Shown here: piece by piece, positions 28,211 through 38,100 of the stretch
How the letters are laid out: the number at the start of each line of letters is the position of its first letter
How positions within the stretch are numbered: the first letter of the stretch is position 1
Assembly: GCA_018970545.1 (NCBI GenBank)
Contig: JAGWWC010000001.1
Coordinates: forward strand, 1-64,000
DNA from: Betaproteobacteria bacterium
GTDB lineage: Bacteria; Pseudomonadota; Gammaproteobacteria; Burkholderiales; Burkholderiaceae_A
DNA length: 64,000 nucleotides
Reading direction: 5' to 3'
Made by a program: the position numbers and the translations under genes
The notes under the pieces: generated by a model
Told to the model about the DNA's origin: nothing
Databases searched by the model: none
What the model saw: the letters and a program-made list of their open reading frames with translations, nothing else

Positions 28211-28239
28211 AAAAAAAAGCCCGCCAAGAGGCGGGCTTT
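28211..28239 (-). terminator. terminator of the glnK-amtB operon
   Basis: A perfect 10-bp stem (28216-28225 with 28230-28239, loop of four) read on the minus strand runs into a tract of T residues (28211-28218 are all A on the plus strand). This is a strong intrinsic terminator 31 bases past the amtB stop, and it separates the ammonium operon from gshA. The 101-base gap shows nothing else definite. Confidence 0.93.
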
Positions 28240-28269
28240 AAGAGCTACGAGGAGAACGTTGAAAAAGGT

Positions 28270-29694
28270 TTACAGGTAGTACGCTTTCTCGCCATGGGAG
28301 GTCGTATCCAGGCCCTCCCGCTCGGATTCTTCAGGAACCCGAAGGCCGACGATCATCTTGACGATCAGCAGGGCTACGACCGAGACCACCGCCGAAAGCA
28401 CGATTGTCGTGATCACGGCCTCTGCCTGGATCAGAAGCTGGCTGCCGATTGAATATTCCTCACCCACTTTATTGGCGACGTAATCGAAGATTCCAGTTCC
28501 GCCGAGCGAGGGCGCGGTAAACACACCAGTCAGAAGAGCGCCGATGATGCCGCCCACACCGTGAACGCCAAACACATCAAGCGAATCATCTGCTTTGAGC
28601 ATTCGCTTCAAGCCCGTTACGCCCCAGAGGCAGACGAAGCCGGCGGTCAGGCCGATGACGAGTGCGCCGATAATTCCGACAAAGCCCGCAGCAGGTGTAA
28701 TCGCGACGAGGCCAGCCACGGCACCTGAGGCAGCACCCAGCATTGAAGGCTTGTCGCGGAAGATGGCCTCACCGAGCGTCCAAGCAACAATCGCAGCGGC
28801 CGTCGCGAACAGTGTGTTGGTCACGGCCAGCGCCGCAGTTCCGGTCGCCTCGAGATTCGAACCGGCATTAAAGCCGAACCAGCCCACCCACAGCATGGCA
28901 GCGCCCACCATGGTCAGGGTCAGGTTATGCGGCGGCATGGGTTCCTTGCCGTAGCCGGTCCGTTTGCCCACCATGTACGCCGCCACCAGGCCTGCAACGC
29001 CCGCGTTGATGTGCACCACTGTGCCTCCGGCAAAATCGAGTGCGCCCTTGGCCCAAAGTGCGCCTGCTGCAGCGATCACTGACTCAAGGGTTTTGGCATC
29101 GGTAATTGCGTCCGGGCCATCCCAATACCAGACCATATGGGCGGTAGGAATGTAGGCGAAGGTGAACCACAGCACGAGAAATAACAGCACGGCCGAGAAC
29201 TTCATCCGTTCAGCGAACGCACCGACAATCAGCGCACAGGTGATGGCAGCGAAGGTGCCTTGGAAGGCAACGAACATTAGCTCAGGAATCACAACGCCTT
29301 TGCTGAAGGTCGCCGCCACTGAATCCCCGGTAATGCCAGCTAAAAACGCTTTGTCAAAGCCGCCAACAAACGGGCTACCGCCTGTGAAGGCCAATGAGTA
29401 GCCATAGATGGCCCAGAGCACAAAAATCAGCGCTGCGCCCACCATCACCTGCATCAGCACTGACAGCATGTTTTTCGACCGCACAAGTCCGCCGTAGAAA
29501 AGTGCGAGCCCGGGAACAATCATCGACAGCACAAGTACAGTTGACAGCATCATGAAGGCCGTATCCCCTTTGTTGGGAACCGGCGGGGCTGCGGGCGCAT
29601 CTGCAGCGAAAGCAAGTGATGCCAGGCCAGCGGTGCCGAGAATCGTCAGCAGCGGCTTGGCCAAGCGCGCAATAAGAGTGTGGAAGGATTTCAT
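28270..29694 (-). CDS. amtB: ammonium transporter AmtB
   Basis: Inner-membrane ammonium channel. The 474-residue precursor has an N-terminal signal sequence ending near AFAADA, then about 11 membrane helices. Recognisable blocks are LVLSMIVPGLALFYGGLVRSK, GTFAAITCALIVGAFAERM, DFAGGTVVHINAGVAGL with the pore His, and DVFGVHGVGGIIGALLTGVF with the second pore His. The C-terminus ends in a regulatory tail for PII binding. It lies 30 bases downstream of glnK, the usual pairing: GlnK blocks AmtB when nitrogen is plentiful. Confidence 0.97.
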   Translation of the reverse strand: MKSFHTLIARLAKPLLTILGTAGLASLAFAADAPAAPPVPNKGDTAFMMLSTVLVLSMIVPGLALFYGGLVRSKNMLSVLMQVMVGAALIFVLWAIYGYSLAFTGGSPFVGGFDKAFLAGITGDSVAATFSKGVVIPELMFVAFQGTFAAITCALIVGAFAERMKFSAVLLFLVLWFTFAYIPTAHMVWYWDGPDAITDAKTLESVIAAAGALWAKGALDFAGGTVVHINAGVAGLVAAYMVGKRTGYGKEPMPPHNLTLTMVGAAMLWVGWFGFNAGSNLEATGTAALAVTNTLFATAAAIVAWTLGEAIFRDKPSMLGAASGAVAGLVAITPAAGFVGIIGALVIGLTAGFVCLWGVTGLKRMLKADDSLDVFGVHGVGGIIGALLTGVFTAPSLGGTGIFDYVANKVGEEYSIGSQLLIQAEAVITTIVLSAVVSVVALLIVKMIVGLRVPEESEREGLDTTSHGEKAYYL

Positions 29695-29724
29695 TTTCGC
29701 CTCACGTAGAAATAATGGTGTGAA

Positions 29725-30072
<348 letters not shown>

Positions 30073-30076
30073 TCAA

Positions 30077-30111
30077 ATAAAAGATGGGGCTGCGATGCGC
30101 TGCAAGGCCCC
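30077..30111 (-). terminator. possible weak intercistronic terminator between porin gene and glnK
   Basis: On the minus strand a stem of 8 bp with a two-base bulge (30086-30093 with 30102-30111) is followed by ATCTTTTAT. It is weaker than the other terminators in the window. If active it would lower glnK-amtB expression relative to the porin by partial termination. Confidence 0.35.
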
Positions 30112-30130
30112 GGGGCTACTGAACCAATCG

Positions 30131-30868
30131 TTAAAACGCTTTTGTAATCGAGAGCACTGTGCCGTTACCGTAAAGGGACTTCCCGGCAGAGTTGGTGAAC
30201 CAGGCTGCACCAGCCCGTTCTGATTTGAAGTTCACACGAGTAAATGCCAGGCCGGCAGACAAGCCATCGCCAAGGTCATAGGTCAGCCCCACTCGATAGT
30301 CGAGATAGTCCTCGTTACGATTGCGGATCGTTTGGCGGCCGATATGGCCCACCAGCGCGACCTTGTCGGCGAGTCCGTAAGAAAGCGTCAGGTCGTGATA
30401 GAGCGAGCCTTTCGAGTTGGCTAGCCCAAACCAGTTGCCCGAGGTCTGATAGGCCTTGTAAGAGACCGGGCCTTTGGCTAGGCCCACATAAAACTCTCGA
30501 GTGTTGTTCTTGGGGCTGGCGGAGTTTCCGGGGTACTGGTAAGCGATGTAGCCCACATCGAGGCCCATATCCATCGGCAGGGAGGCCTTGTAGCCCCCAT
30601 AGAGGTCCACCTCCTGGCTTGCGCCGGTTGCAGTCCACTGCGATACGTTGGATGTCCAAATGCCGGCGTAGGCCCCTGATTTTGTGGCGATGTCGAAACC
30701 GCCTTGGGTCGCTGGCTTTTTATCGGTCTGAGAAATTCCCCTAAAGCGATAGTCCGAGACCAGAGCGAAATTTCCAGTGAACGTGATCTCTGGCTCTGGC
30801 TTTTTGTTCTGGGCCAGGGCAGAGACAGAGAGCGCTGCGACAGAGAGTGCGAGGATAGTTTTCTTCAT
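30131..30868 (-). CDS. TorF-family putative outer-membrane porin
   Basis: Secreted 245-residue protein with a Sec signal peptide (MKKTILALSVAALSVSALAQ) and a beta-strand-rich body of alternating aromatic and polar residues (SDYRFRGISQTDKKPATQGG, VDLYGGYKASL, DYRVGLTYDLGDGLSAGLAF). It ends in Phe, as outer-membrane beta-barrels do. The opening matches the family annotated as TorF putative porin. Its place as first gene of a sigma-54-driven operon with glnK and amtB suggests a channel for a nitrogen source such as ammonium or a small amine; that role is inferred. A GGAG site precedes the ATG by about eight bases. Confidence 0.85.
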   Translation of the reverse strand: MKKTILALSVAALSVSALAQNKKPEPEITFTGNFALVSDYRFRGISQTDKKPATQGGFDIATKSGAYAGIWTSNVSQWTATGASQEVDLYGGYKASLPMDMGLDVGYIAYQYPGNSASPKNNTREFYVGLAKGPVSYKAYQTSGNWFGLANSKGSLYHDLTLSYGLADKVALVGHIGRQTIRNRNEDYLDYRVGLTYDLGDGLSAGLAFTRVNFKSERAGAAWFTNSAGKSLYGNGTVLSITKAF

Positions 30869-30917
30869 TCTTGAGCTCCAAAAAAGAATTCGATCGGGAA
30901 AGACCGCCCTGAGGAGT

Positions 30918-30933
30918 AGCGAAACCCGTGCCA
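30918..30933 (-). promoter_or_regulatory. sigma-54 (-24/-12) promoter of porin-glnK-amtB
   Basis: The minus strand reads TGGCACGGGTTTCGCT, matching the sigma-54 consensus TGGCACGRNNNTTGCW at every specified base but one, with exact GG-to-GC spacing. Transcription should start near 30908, leaving about 40 bases of leader before the porin ATG. The pattern and the nitrogen genes downstream support each other. Confidence 0.88.
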
Positions 30934-31005
30934 GGCTAAGTCATAAGGGTTTTCCCTGAAAAAATCAGAATTTTTTGCACTTTCTCCAGGCCAAAGCGAC
31001 TGATT

Positions 31006-31022
31006 TGCACCAGCAGTGTGCA
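31006..31022. promoter_or_regulatory. NtrC-type enhancer site
   Basis: TGCACC-AGCAG-TGTGCA differs by one base from the NtrC consensus TGCACC-N5-GGTGCA. It is centred about 106 bases upstream of the predicted sigma-54 start, the usual enhancer distance. A further right half-site GGTGCA lies at 31039-31044, about two turns further out, suggesting cooperative binding. The next gene (ubiK) starts at 31100 in the other direction. Apart from these sites and the promoter, 30869-31099 shows nothing else. Confidence 0.8.
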
Positions 31023-31099
31023 TGATTATGTCCATATAGGTGCAGTTTTGGATCCGCGCCTGGAGCGGGGGCCGCTACTCTGCGTGATAGATTGGGGCC

Positions 31100-31372
31100 A
31101 TGACAAAACCACCGTTCCCGCCTTTTCCAAAAGCCTTCGCCGACCTGCAGGCCAAGGTGGGCGACTTGATGCGGGCCTCCCCTGCGGCGGAGCTAGAGGG
31201 CCATATGAAGACTGCCCTCTCCGCGACGATGGCCAAAATGGATCTGGTGACCCGAGAGGATTTTGAATTGCAGCAGCAGATGCTGAGCAAGGCCTTGGAG
31301 AAGATGGCGGCCCTCGAGCGCCGGGTGGTCGAGCTGGAGGCCGAGAAGCTTCGGCTAGAGAAAAAGAGCTAA
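31100..31372 (+). CDS. ubiK: UbiK/YqiC-family ubiquinone biosynthesis accessory factor
   Basis: Small 90-residue accessory protein. The N-terminal half is a membrane-active helical region (FPKAFADLQAKVGDLMRASP), and the C-terminal half is a long charged coiled coil (LSKALEKMAALERRVVELE). This is the BMFP domain layout of YqiC/UbiK, which assists ubiquinone synthesis in gammaproteobacteria. The coiled coil should trimerise. It is divergent from the porin operon and lies 40 bases upstream of comM. Confidence 0.85.
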   Translation: MTKPPFPPFPKAFADLQAKVGDLMRASPAAELEGHMKTALSATMAKMDLVTREDFELQQQMLSKALEKMAALERRVVELEAEKLRLEKKS

Positions 31373-31421
31373 TTCATCTCGCTGATTTTTTTCAGTCCGC
31401 TGGCCCGGAACAATGGGCCGA

Positions 31422-33026
31422 ATGTCGTTTTCGGTTGTTCAGTCGCGAGCCATCGCTGCCCTCACCCCGCGCCCGGTATCGGTTGAGACCGACCTCTCCA
31501 ATGGCTTGCCGCAATTCTCAATTGTCGGCCTGCCCGATACCGCAGTGCGCGAGGCCAAAGAGCGGGTCCGATCCGCCATTTTGAATTCGGGGTTCACGTT
31601 TCCATCTCGAAGGATTACCGTCAACCTTGCGCCTGCAGATCTGCCAAAAGACTCCGGCCGATTTGACCTCGCCATTGCAATCGGAATCTTAATTGCGAGC
31701 GATCAGATTCAGTCGTCGGGTCTGATGCAGCGTTTATCACAGCTCATCGTAATTGGTGAGTTATCGTTAACCGGCAGCCTGCTTCCAATACGGGGCGCTT
31801 TTGCAATGGCTGCGGGATTTCTTCAGGAGCAGTCTCACGAGCATCTGTTGATGCTTCCGATCGCCAATCAAAAAGAGATTTTGTCGATCGGCTCGAATCG
31901 ACTGCGATTTGCATCAAGCCTTCGTGAGGCGGTTGCTCACATTGCCAGTGACGCTGTGCTTGCGTCTGCCGCCCAAGCCTCATCACCTCCGACTCCGATA
32001 GCCGCAACCCTCGATTGGTCAGACGTTCGAGGCCAGTCTGCTGCGAAACGGGCTGCCGTCATCGCCGCTGCTGGTCAGCACAACCTGCTGATGCTGGGCC
32101 CACCCGGAGTCGGCAAGTCAATGATGGCGGCTCGGATCGCGGCGCTGCTGCCCAGTCTCGATCATGCCCAAGCCTGCGAGGTTGCTGCGATCCAAAGTCT
32201 GATCGGTGATCTTGACCTTAGTCGATGGTGGCGGCCGCCTTATCGATCGCCGCATCATAGCGTCTCATCCCGCGCCCTCATTGGCGGCGGTCAGCCCGTC
32301 AGGCCAGGCGAAATCTCGCTGGCCCACCACGGCGTGCTGTTTCTTGATGAGCTAGCGGAGTTCCCGCGCGATGCACTGGAGTCCTTGCGTGAACCGCTGG
32401 AGCGTCAAGAAGTAGAGATCGCCCGGGTCCGGGACCGAGTCCGCTTTCCCGCGAACTTTATGCTGATTGCTGCGATGAATCCTTGTCCCTGCGGATACTT
32501 TGGTGTCCGCAGTACTAAAAAATGGTGCCGCTGCAGTCCAGACCGCATCCTTCGTTATCGTTCGCGTTTATCCGGGCCCTTGATAGATCGTTTTGATATG
32601 GCCGTCGCGATGGAGTCCCCTACCTCTGAGCAGCTGGTGGAGCCCGGTTCGGCAGGTGCGCCTGACCCAACGGGCGCTGTGCTCATCGATCGGGTGGCGC
32701 AGGCCCGGAGCCGACAGCTGCATCGACAGGCTTGTCTTAATGCTCGACTTGGCGTTGAAGCGCTTGATCGGCATGCCAACTGTGAGCCGCAGGCAAAACA
32801 GCTGCTCGTGCAGGCTGCCACCCGCTGGGGGTGGAGCGCAAGGTCATGGCATCGTCTCATTCGAGTCGCCCGAACGATCGCAGACTTCGAGAATGAGGAT
32901 CAGATTAGAGTCGCACAGCTCGCTGAGGCAATTGAGTTAAGGCGGGCTATTGACGTGATGGCGCAGGCCCAGGATTTCGAACAAGCCAAACCAGTGCAAC
33001 GGCCTGCAGGATCACCCAGCCAATAA
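31422..33026 (+). CDS. comM: YifB/ComM-family Mg-chelatase-like AAA+ ATPase
   Basis: Branch-migration helicase that helps integrate DNA during natural transformation. About 534 residues from ATG 31422 (an ATG at 31413 adds three). An N-terminal Lon-like domain (VVQSRAIAALTPRPVSVETD, VNLAPADLPKDSGRFDLAIA) precedes an AAA+ core with Walker A GPPGVGKSMMAARIA, Walker B VLFLDELAEFPR, and a zinc-like CPCGYFG...CRCSPDRI. The normal end is near AEAIELRRAID; about 25 extra residues follow, producing an 80-base overlap with the opposing MFS gene. With dprA at 5.3 kb this is a second transformation gene in the window. Confidence 0.93.
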   Translation: MSFSVVQSRAIAALTPRPVSVETDLSNGLPQFSIVGLPDTAVREAKERVRSAILNSGFTFPSRRITVNLAPADLPKDSGRFDLAIAIGILIASDQIQSSGLMQRLSQLIVIGELSLTGSLLPIRGAFAMAAGFLQEQSHEHLLMLPIANQKEILSIGSNRLRFASSLREAVAHIASDAVLASAAQASSPPTPIAATLDWSDVRGQSAAKRAAVIAAAGQHNLLMLGPPGVGKSMMAARIAALLPSLDHAQACEVAAIQSLIGDLDLSRWWRPPYRSPHHSVSSRALIGGGQPVRPGEISLAHHGVLFLDELAEFPRDALESLREPLERQEVEIARVRDRVRFPANFMLIAAMNPCPCGYFGVRSTKKWCRCSPDRILRYRSRLSGPLIDRFDMAVAMESPTSEQLVEPGSAGAPDPTGAVLIDRVAQARSRQLHRQACLNARLGVEALDRHANCEPQAKQLLVQAATRWGWSARSWHRLIRVARTIADFENEDQIRVAQLAEAIELRRAIDVMAQAQDFEQAKPVQRPAGSPSQ

Positions 33027-34185
33027 AAGCGGTGCTCAGCGCCTCCGCCTCGCTCTGGCCAACAGACAGCGCGACATCAGTGATGAGACCCAGGCCCCAT
33101 TGCATTCCAAATGCGCCGGCGAAGACGACAAAATTAATTCCAGTATTGGCACGCCCTCCCATCCCCACTGGAAATGCCAAGCTGGTTTTTACATAGATCA
33201 AGCCGCTGACCGAGGTGGTCACAAAGACCAGTGACCAGCCAAGCAACGGCCAACCCCAGACGTTGGTGATCGCCGCAGCCGAAAACAACAGCATCAGCAG
33301 GCATCCTGAAATCAGGACCCGATCAATGGATAGGCGCCAAGTGCTCAGTCGAAGTCCAAGCCAGCTCATCGCGAGATGAGACAGCATCACGACAAAACCG
33401 AGCACCAGCAGGCTGCTTGCTGCATCGGTGGCAGTCTGGCCCTCTACGGTTCGAAGCCACGGACCCATCCAGAGGCTCTGCACCGCCAGAAATCCCCCAT
33501 GGGTGAAGATGCAGACTGGAATTAATCGTCGCACTTGTGGGTGGGCGAAAATGACTCTGGCGCCTGCGATCGTGTAACGCCAATAGGGTTCGCGCGAGGT
33601 GCCTGCCGATGGAATCGCGGGCAGTAGCCAGATCAGGCCCGCGACGGAGAGTAGAAACAATAGCGCTGTCAGCAGAAAAACGCCGCGCCAGCCCAGCATC
33701 GGCAGCAGTAGTTCCACTGGTAAGGTTGCGGCAAGACCACCAAACGATCCGACCATGAGCATGAGCGAGGCGAGACTGGCCTGCCGATCGGCTGCGAAGC
33801 ACAGTCGATAGCTGGTGTACGAAGCCATCAGGCAGGCCGAGACGCCGATACCGATCATGGCCCGACCGAGCCACAGCGCCAAAAAGCCTTCAGCGATGCT
33901 GCTCAAGACGCAGCCGCCGATCGCAAACATGAGCAGCACGATCTCCACCCGTCGAGGGCTGTGCCGATCCAGAAGTGCGCCAAGTGGGATCTGCATGATT
34001 GCGAATGTCAAAAAATAGCTGCTTGACAATAGTCCGAGCTGGGAAGCGGTCAGCGCGAATTCCGCCGTCAGCGGCTCAGAGAGCACGGCATTGACCGAGC
34101 GCATGACATAGGAGAGAAAGTAAGCCGCCGCGAAAGGCAGGAATACGGCAGCAAGATGCGGAGAGGGGAGGCCTGCGGTGGACAT
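32947..34185 (-). CDS. MFS transporter
   Basis: Major facilitator carrier of 412 residues with about 12 membrane segments. The loop signature between helices 2 and 3 is LGALLDRHSPRRVEIVLL. The N-terminal stretch AAYFLSYVMRSVNAVLSEPL resembles carriers of the nitrate/cyanate or general MFS_1 group; the substrate is not identifiable. Its last 80 bases overlap the 3' end of comM on the other strand. It is preceded by the lipoprotein gene across a 26-base gap and may be transcribed with it. Confidence 0.85.
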   Translation of the reverse strand: MSTAGLPSPHLAAVFLPFAAAYFLSYVMRSVNAVLSEPLTAEFALTASQLGLLSSSYFLTFAIMQIPLGALLDRHSPRRVEIVLLMFAIGGCVLSSIAEGFLALWLGRAMIGIGVSACLMASYTSYRLCFAADRQASLASLMLMVGSFGGLAATLPVELLLPMLGWRGVFLLTALLFLLSVAGLIWLLPAIPSAGTSREPYWRYTIAGARVIFAHPQVRRLIPVCIFTHGGFLAVQSLWMGPWLRTVEGQTATDAASSLLVLGFVVMLSHLAMSWLGLRLSTWRLSIDRVLISGCLLMLLFSAAAITNVWGWPLLGWSLVFVTTSVSGLIYVKTSLAFPVGMGGRANTGINFVVFAGAFGMQWGLGLITDVALSVGQSEAEALSTAFIGWVILQAVALVWLVRNPGPAPSRQ

Positions 34186-34211
34186 GTAGGGTGAGTGCGG
34201 TGAACGAACGC

Positions 34212-34793
34212 TTAACGCGAAAGCTTCAGCGATTCGATAAATAGCCGTGCGTCTTCCTCTCTGAGCTCTTGGGCCGGACCTGCGGCAATGATCTCAATGA
34301 TCCTCACGGGATCGCCCTGCTCGGGCTGCGCTGGGAGGATCGAGAGGCTGCGCATCCATAGCCGAGCGGGCACCGGCCCTGAATCAGGCCGTAGACGCAT
34401 CTGGCCGCTGGCGATGACTTCATGAATCACCTGATCGCTGTGGTGCAACGTTTGCTGGGAGCGTTGGACCGACTCGGCGCTGATATTGGCAAGCATGGCA
34501 GCCTCGAGCTTTTCGCGTGTATCGGACTGGCCATTGAGTGCCCAGCCCACCGCAAACACCGTGTTGTCGATCCGAGCAGAGCGTAGCGTCAAGGTGACCG
34601 CATCGGACTCACCGCTGATTTGCAAGGACCGGCTGACTTCTACAGGCTTGCCGGGAAAAAGCGCGGACCCACCAATCGGGTCGAGGCGGACTTCACGCCA
34701 ATCCATTCGGGGGCTGCAGGCCTGAATGAGTCCGATGAGGCCCACAAGGCTCACACCAAGGATCAAGCGACGCACTAAAATGAAGAATCTCAT
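34212..34793 (-). CDS. putative lipoprotein of unknown function
   Basis: Exported protein of 193 residues from ATG 34793. The N-terminus has two basic residues, a hydrophobic core and a lipobox ending LIQAC (Cys near residue 26), so it should be lipid-anchored. The mature part begins SPRMDWREVRL and carries a LFPGKPVEVSRSL block; otherwise no motif is recognised. Similar 'FPGKP' lipoproteins of unknown role occur in Burkholderiales as far as I recall. The upstream extension of the frame runs into the divergent DUF1840 gene and is rejected as coding. Confidence 0.7.
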   Translation of the reverse strand: MRFFILVRRLILGVSLVGLIGLIQACSPRMDWREVRLDPIGGSALFPGKPVEVSRSLQISGESDAVTLTLRSARIDNTVFAVGWALNGQSDTREKLEAAMLANISAESVQRSQQTLHHSDQVIHEVIASGQMRLRPDSGPVPARLWMRSLSILPAQPEQGDPVRIIEIIAAGPAQELREEDARLFIESLKLSR

Positions 34794-34811
34794 TGCCGGG
34801 GGCAGTTTAGC

Positions 34812-35144
34812 GTGATCATTGAATTTCGAAGTAAGGCCGCGGGCGGATTTTTTATGACCGAGCCAGTAATGAGGATGGTTTTTGCTGCGATTGGGCAGGA
34901 GTTTTCGAGCAAAGGAATCTTTACCGAAGCCCAGATTCCGGAGGTCCGCAGTCGTTTGGCCGCGGCCATTGACCAGTCGCGTAAGCAAGATCAATCGCGA
35001 CTCAATCAGCATGACGAATCGTTGCGTGAGGGCCTAACGTCCATGCAGGAGCTGCCAATCGGGCTGTCGCAGCGGGCCTTCCCTTTGCTCGAGATGCTGA
35101 CGGCCGCAGAGAAAAAGAAAGTCCCGGTGGTCTGGGGAGTCTAG
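34812..35144 (+). CDS. DUF1840 family protein
   Basis: Small 110-residue protein starting at GTG 34812. IIEFRSKAAGGFFM at the start, a central Gln/Arg/Asp-rich helix, and a final PLLEMLTAAEKKKVPVVWGV are typical of DUF1840, a family of unknown function in betaproteobacteria. No signal peptide or membrane segment. It is divergent from the lipoprotein gene by 18 bases and converges on metH. Confidence 0.8.
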   Translation: MIIEFRSKAAGGFFMTEPVMRMVFAAIGQEFSSKGIFTEAQIPEVRSRLAAAIDQSRKQDQSRLNQHDESLREGLTSMQELPIGLSQRAFPLLEMLTAAEKKKVPVVWGV

Positions 35145-35166
35145 GGGGTTAAGCGATGTCGGCCGT

Positions 35167-38100
35167 CTAAAAACCAAGTGCCGGCGCGAGCCGCACGCGG
35201 GCGACATCTTCTTTTACCTCCGCCCGCTGTGCGTAATCTTTGAGTTGATCTTCGCCGATCGTGCCGAGATTGAAGTACTGAGATTGGGGATGCCAAAAAT
35301 AAAAACCAGAGACGGCTGAAGCGGGCATCATGGCAAGATTCTCGGTGAGCGTCATGCCGATTTCATGGGCCCCAAGCGCCTGAAAGAGTGCAGTCTTTAC
35401 GGTGTGATCGGGGCAAGATGGATATCCCGGAGCCGGACGGATGCCTTGATATTTCTCTGCGATCAAGTCTTCATTGCTCAGCTGTTCATTTGGAGCGTAG
35501 CCCCAGAATTCAGTGCGGATTCGCTGGTGCAGGCGTTCTGCAAACGACTCCGCGAGTCGGTCCGCAATCGCCTTTACTAGAATCGCGTTGTAGTCATCGC
35601 CCCGAGATTCATAGTCTTTGGCCAGCTGATCGGCGCCTAGGATGCAGACTGCGAAGCAGCCGAGATAATCTGCGCTTGATTGGTCGGCAACATAGTCGGC
35701 CAGACTTTTATTGAACTCACCGCTTGGTTTTTGGGTCTGCTGGCGAAGCCCGATCCAGGTCAGGATCGGATGCTGCCGGTTTTCATCCGAATACAGCGTG
35801 ATGTCTTCGGGCCCGGTACGCTGTGCCGCAAAGAGCCCGAACACCCCATTTGCACTGAGCTTTCTTTGTGACAGTAACTTGGCCAGCATGGCTTTGCCGT
35901 CAGCGTAAACCTGGCGGGCCTGGGCCCCGACGACCGCATCATCAAGAATGGCTGGAAAAGGCCCAGCAAGATCCCAGGTCTGAAAAAATGGCGTCCAGTC
36001 GATTGTGTCGACCAATTCGTTCAGATCGTAGGCCTTCAAGATGCGACGGCCCAGCGCTTTTGGCGCGGGGGGCGGATTCGCTGAGAAATCGATACGGGGC
36101 GCATTGGCCCGCGCCTGCTCCAAGGTGAGCAGTGGCGTGGCAGTTTTGGCAGCGTGGCGCTCCCGCAGTTTTTGATAGTCCCGCATCAGTTCGCCAAGAT
36201 AGGCGCCCTTTTGGGCGGCATCGCTGGTCAGTGATTGGGCGACCGGTACCGAACGGCTTGCATCGGGTACCCAGATGACTGGCCCCGAATAATTCGGCGC
36301 AATCTTGACTGCGGTGTGGATACGGGATGTGGTCGCACCACCAATCAGCAAAGGAATCTGTTTGCAACGGCACCAGTCGTCACGCTCCATTTCTTTCGCG
36401 ACATACGACATTTCCTCGAGGGAAGGCGTAATCAGTCCTGATAAGCCAATGATGTCGGCGTCGTGGTCTCGCGCGGCCTGCAGGATCTGCTGGGCGGGCA
36501 CCATGACGCCCAGGTTCACGACCTCGAAGTTATTGCATTGGAGCACTACGGAAACAATGTTCTTACCGATATCGTGAACATCCCCCTTCACGGTAGCGAT
36601 GATGATTTTTCCTTTGGCCTGAGTAGTGCCTGAGGCCCGCTGCTCCTCTTCAATAAAGGGCACAAGATGGGCAACTGCTGCCTTCATCACCCGGGCCGAC
36701 TTGACCACCTGCGGCAGAAACATTTTCCCTTGAGCGAATAGGTCTCCCACCACATTCATGCCCGCCATCAAAGGGCCTTCGATGACCTCGATGGGCCGGC
36801 CGTTGCGGTCAGCGACTTGCTGTCGGACTTCCTCAGTGTCGTCGACAATGAATTCGGTAAGCCCGTGGACGAGGGCATGCTCAAGACGTTTCTCGGCCGT
36901 CAGGCTACGCCATTGCAGCTGCGCCTCTTCTTTCTTACCTTCGCCTTTTAGGGTGGCAGCAAAGTCAATCATCCGCTCGGTGGCATCAGGCCGGCGATTG
37001 AGCACAATGTCTTCGACGCGCTCGCGCAATTCCGGTGCAAGGTCTTCATAGACACCGAGCTGCCCCGCATTGACGATGCCCATGGTCATGCCGGCTTTCA
37101 CCGCATGGTAAAGAAACACCGTGTGAATGGCCTCTCGGGCAGGATCGTTGCCACGAAATGAAAAGCTGACATTGGAGACGCCGCCTGAGATTTTGGCGTA
37201 GGGAAGATTCTGACGAATCCAGCGAGTGGCCTCGATAAAGTCGATCGCGTAGGCATTGTGTTCTTCAATGCCTGTCGCAATCGCAAAAATATTAGGATCG
37301 AAAATAATGTCTTGCGCAGGGAACTCAACTTCTTCGGTTAAAAGACGATAGGCCCGGGTGCAAATATCTTTTCGCCGCTGCAGGGTATCGGCCTGGCCTT
37401 GCTCATCGAAGGCCATCACGATGACTGCCGCGCCGTAGTGTCGGCAGAGCCGCGCCTGCCGCAGAAACTCTGCCTCGCCCTCTTTCATTGAAATTGAATT
37501 GACAATCGCCTTGCCTTGAACGCAGCGTAGGCCGGCTTCAATGACGCTCCACTTCGAGGAGTCGATCATGATCGGCACCCGTGCGATGTCGGGCTCTGAG
37601 GCAATCAGATTAAGAAAGCGCACCATGGCCGCCTCGGAATCCAGCATGGCCTCATCCATGTTGATATCGATGACCTGGGCGCCGTTTTCAACCTGCTGAC
37701 GGGCCACGGCGACGGCCTGCTCGTACTCGCCAGCCAAAATGAGGCGAGCGAATTGCTTGGAGCCGGTGACATTGGTCCGCTCACCCACATTGACAAAAAA
37801 AGACTGCTCATCGATGTTGCAGGCCTCTAGGCCAGCAAGCCGAAGCTTGGGCACGACCGAAGGAATCTTTCTTGGCGTAAAAGACTTCACCGCATCGGCA
37901 ATGGCTTGAATGTGCTCAGGCGTTGTGCCGCAGCAGCCGCCGACGATATTCACCCAGCCGAGATCGGCGAATTCTTTTAAAAATCCCGAAGTGATCGGCG
38001 GTGTCTCATCAAAGCCGGTCGGCGCCATAGGATTGGGCAGGCCTGCGTTTGGGTAGATACAAATCGCAGTATCGGCAAGCTTGGAAATCTCTTCGACATA

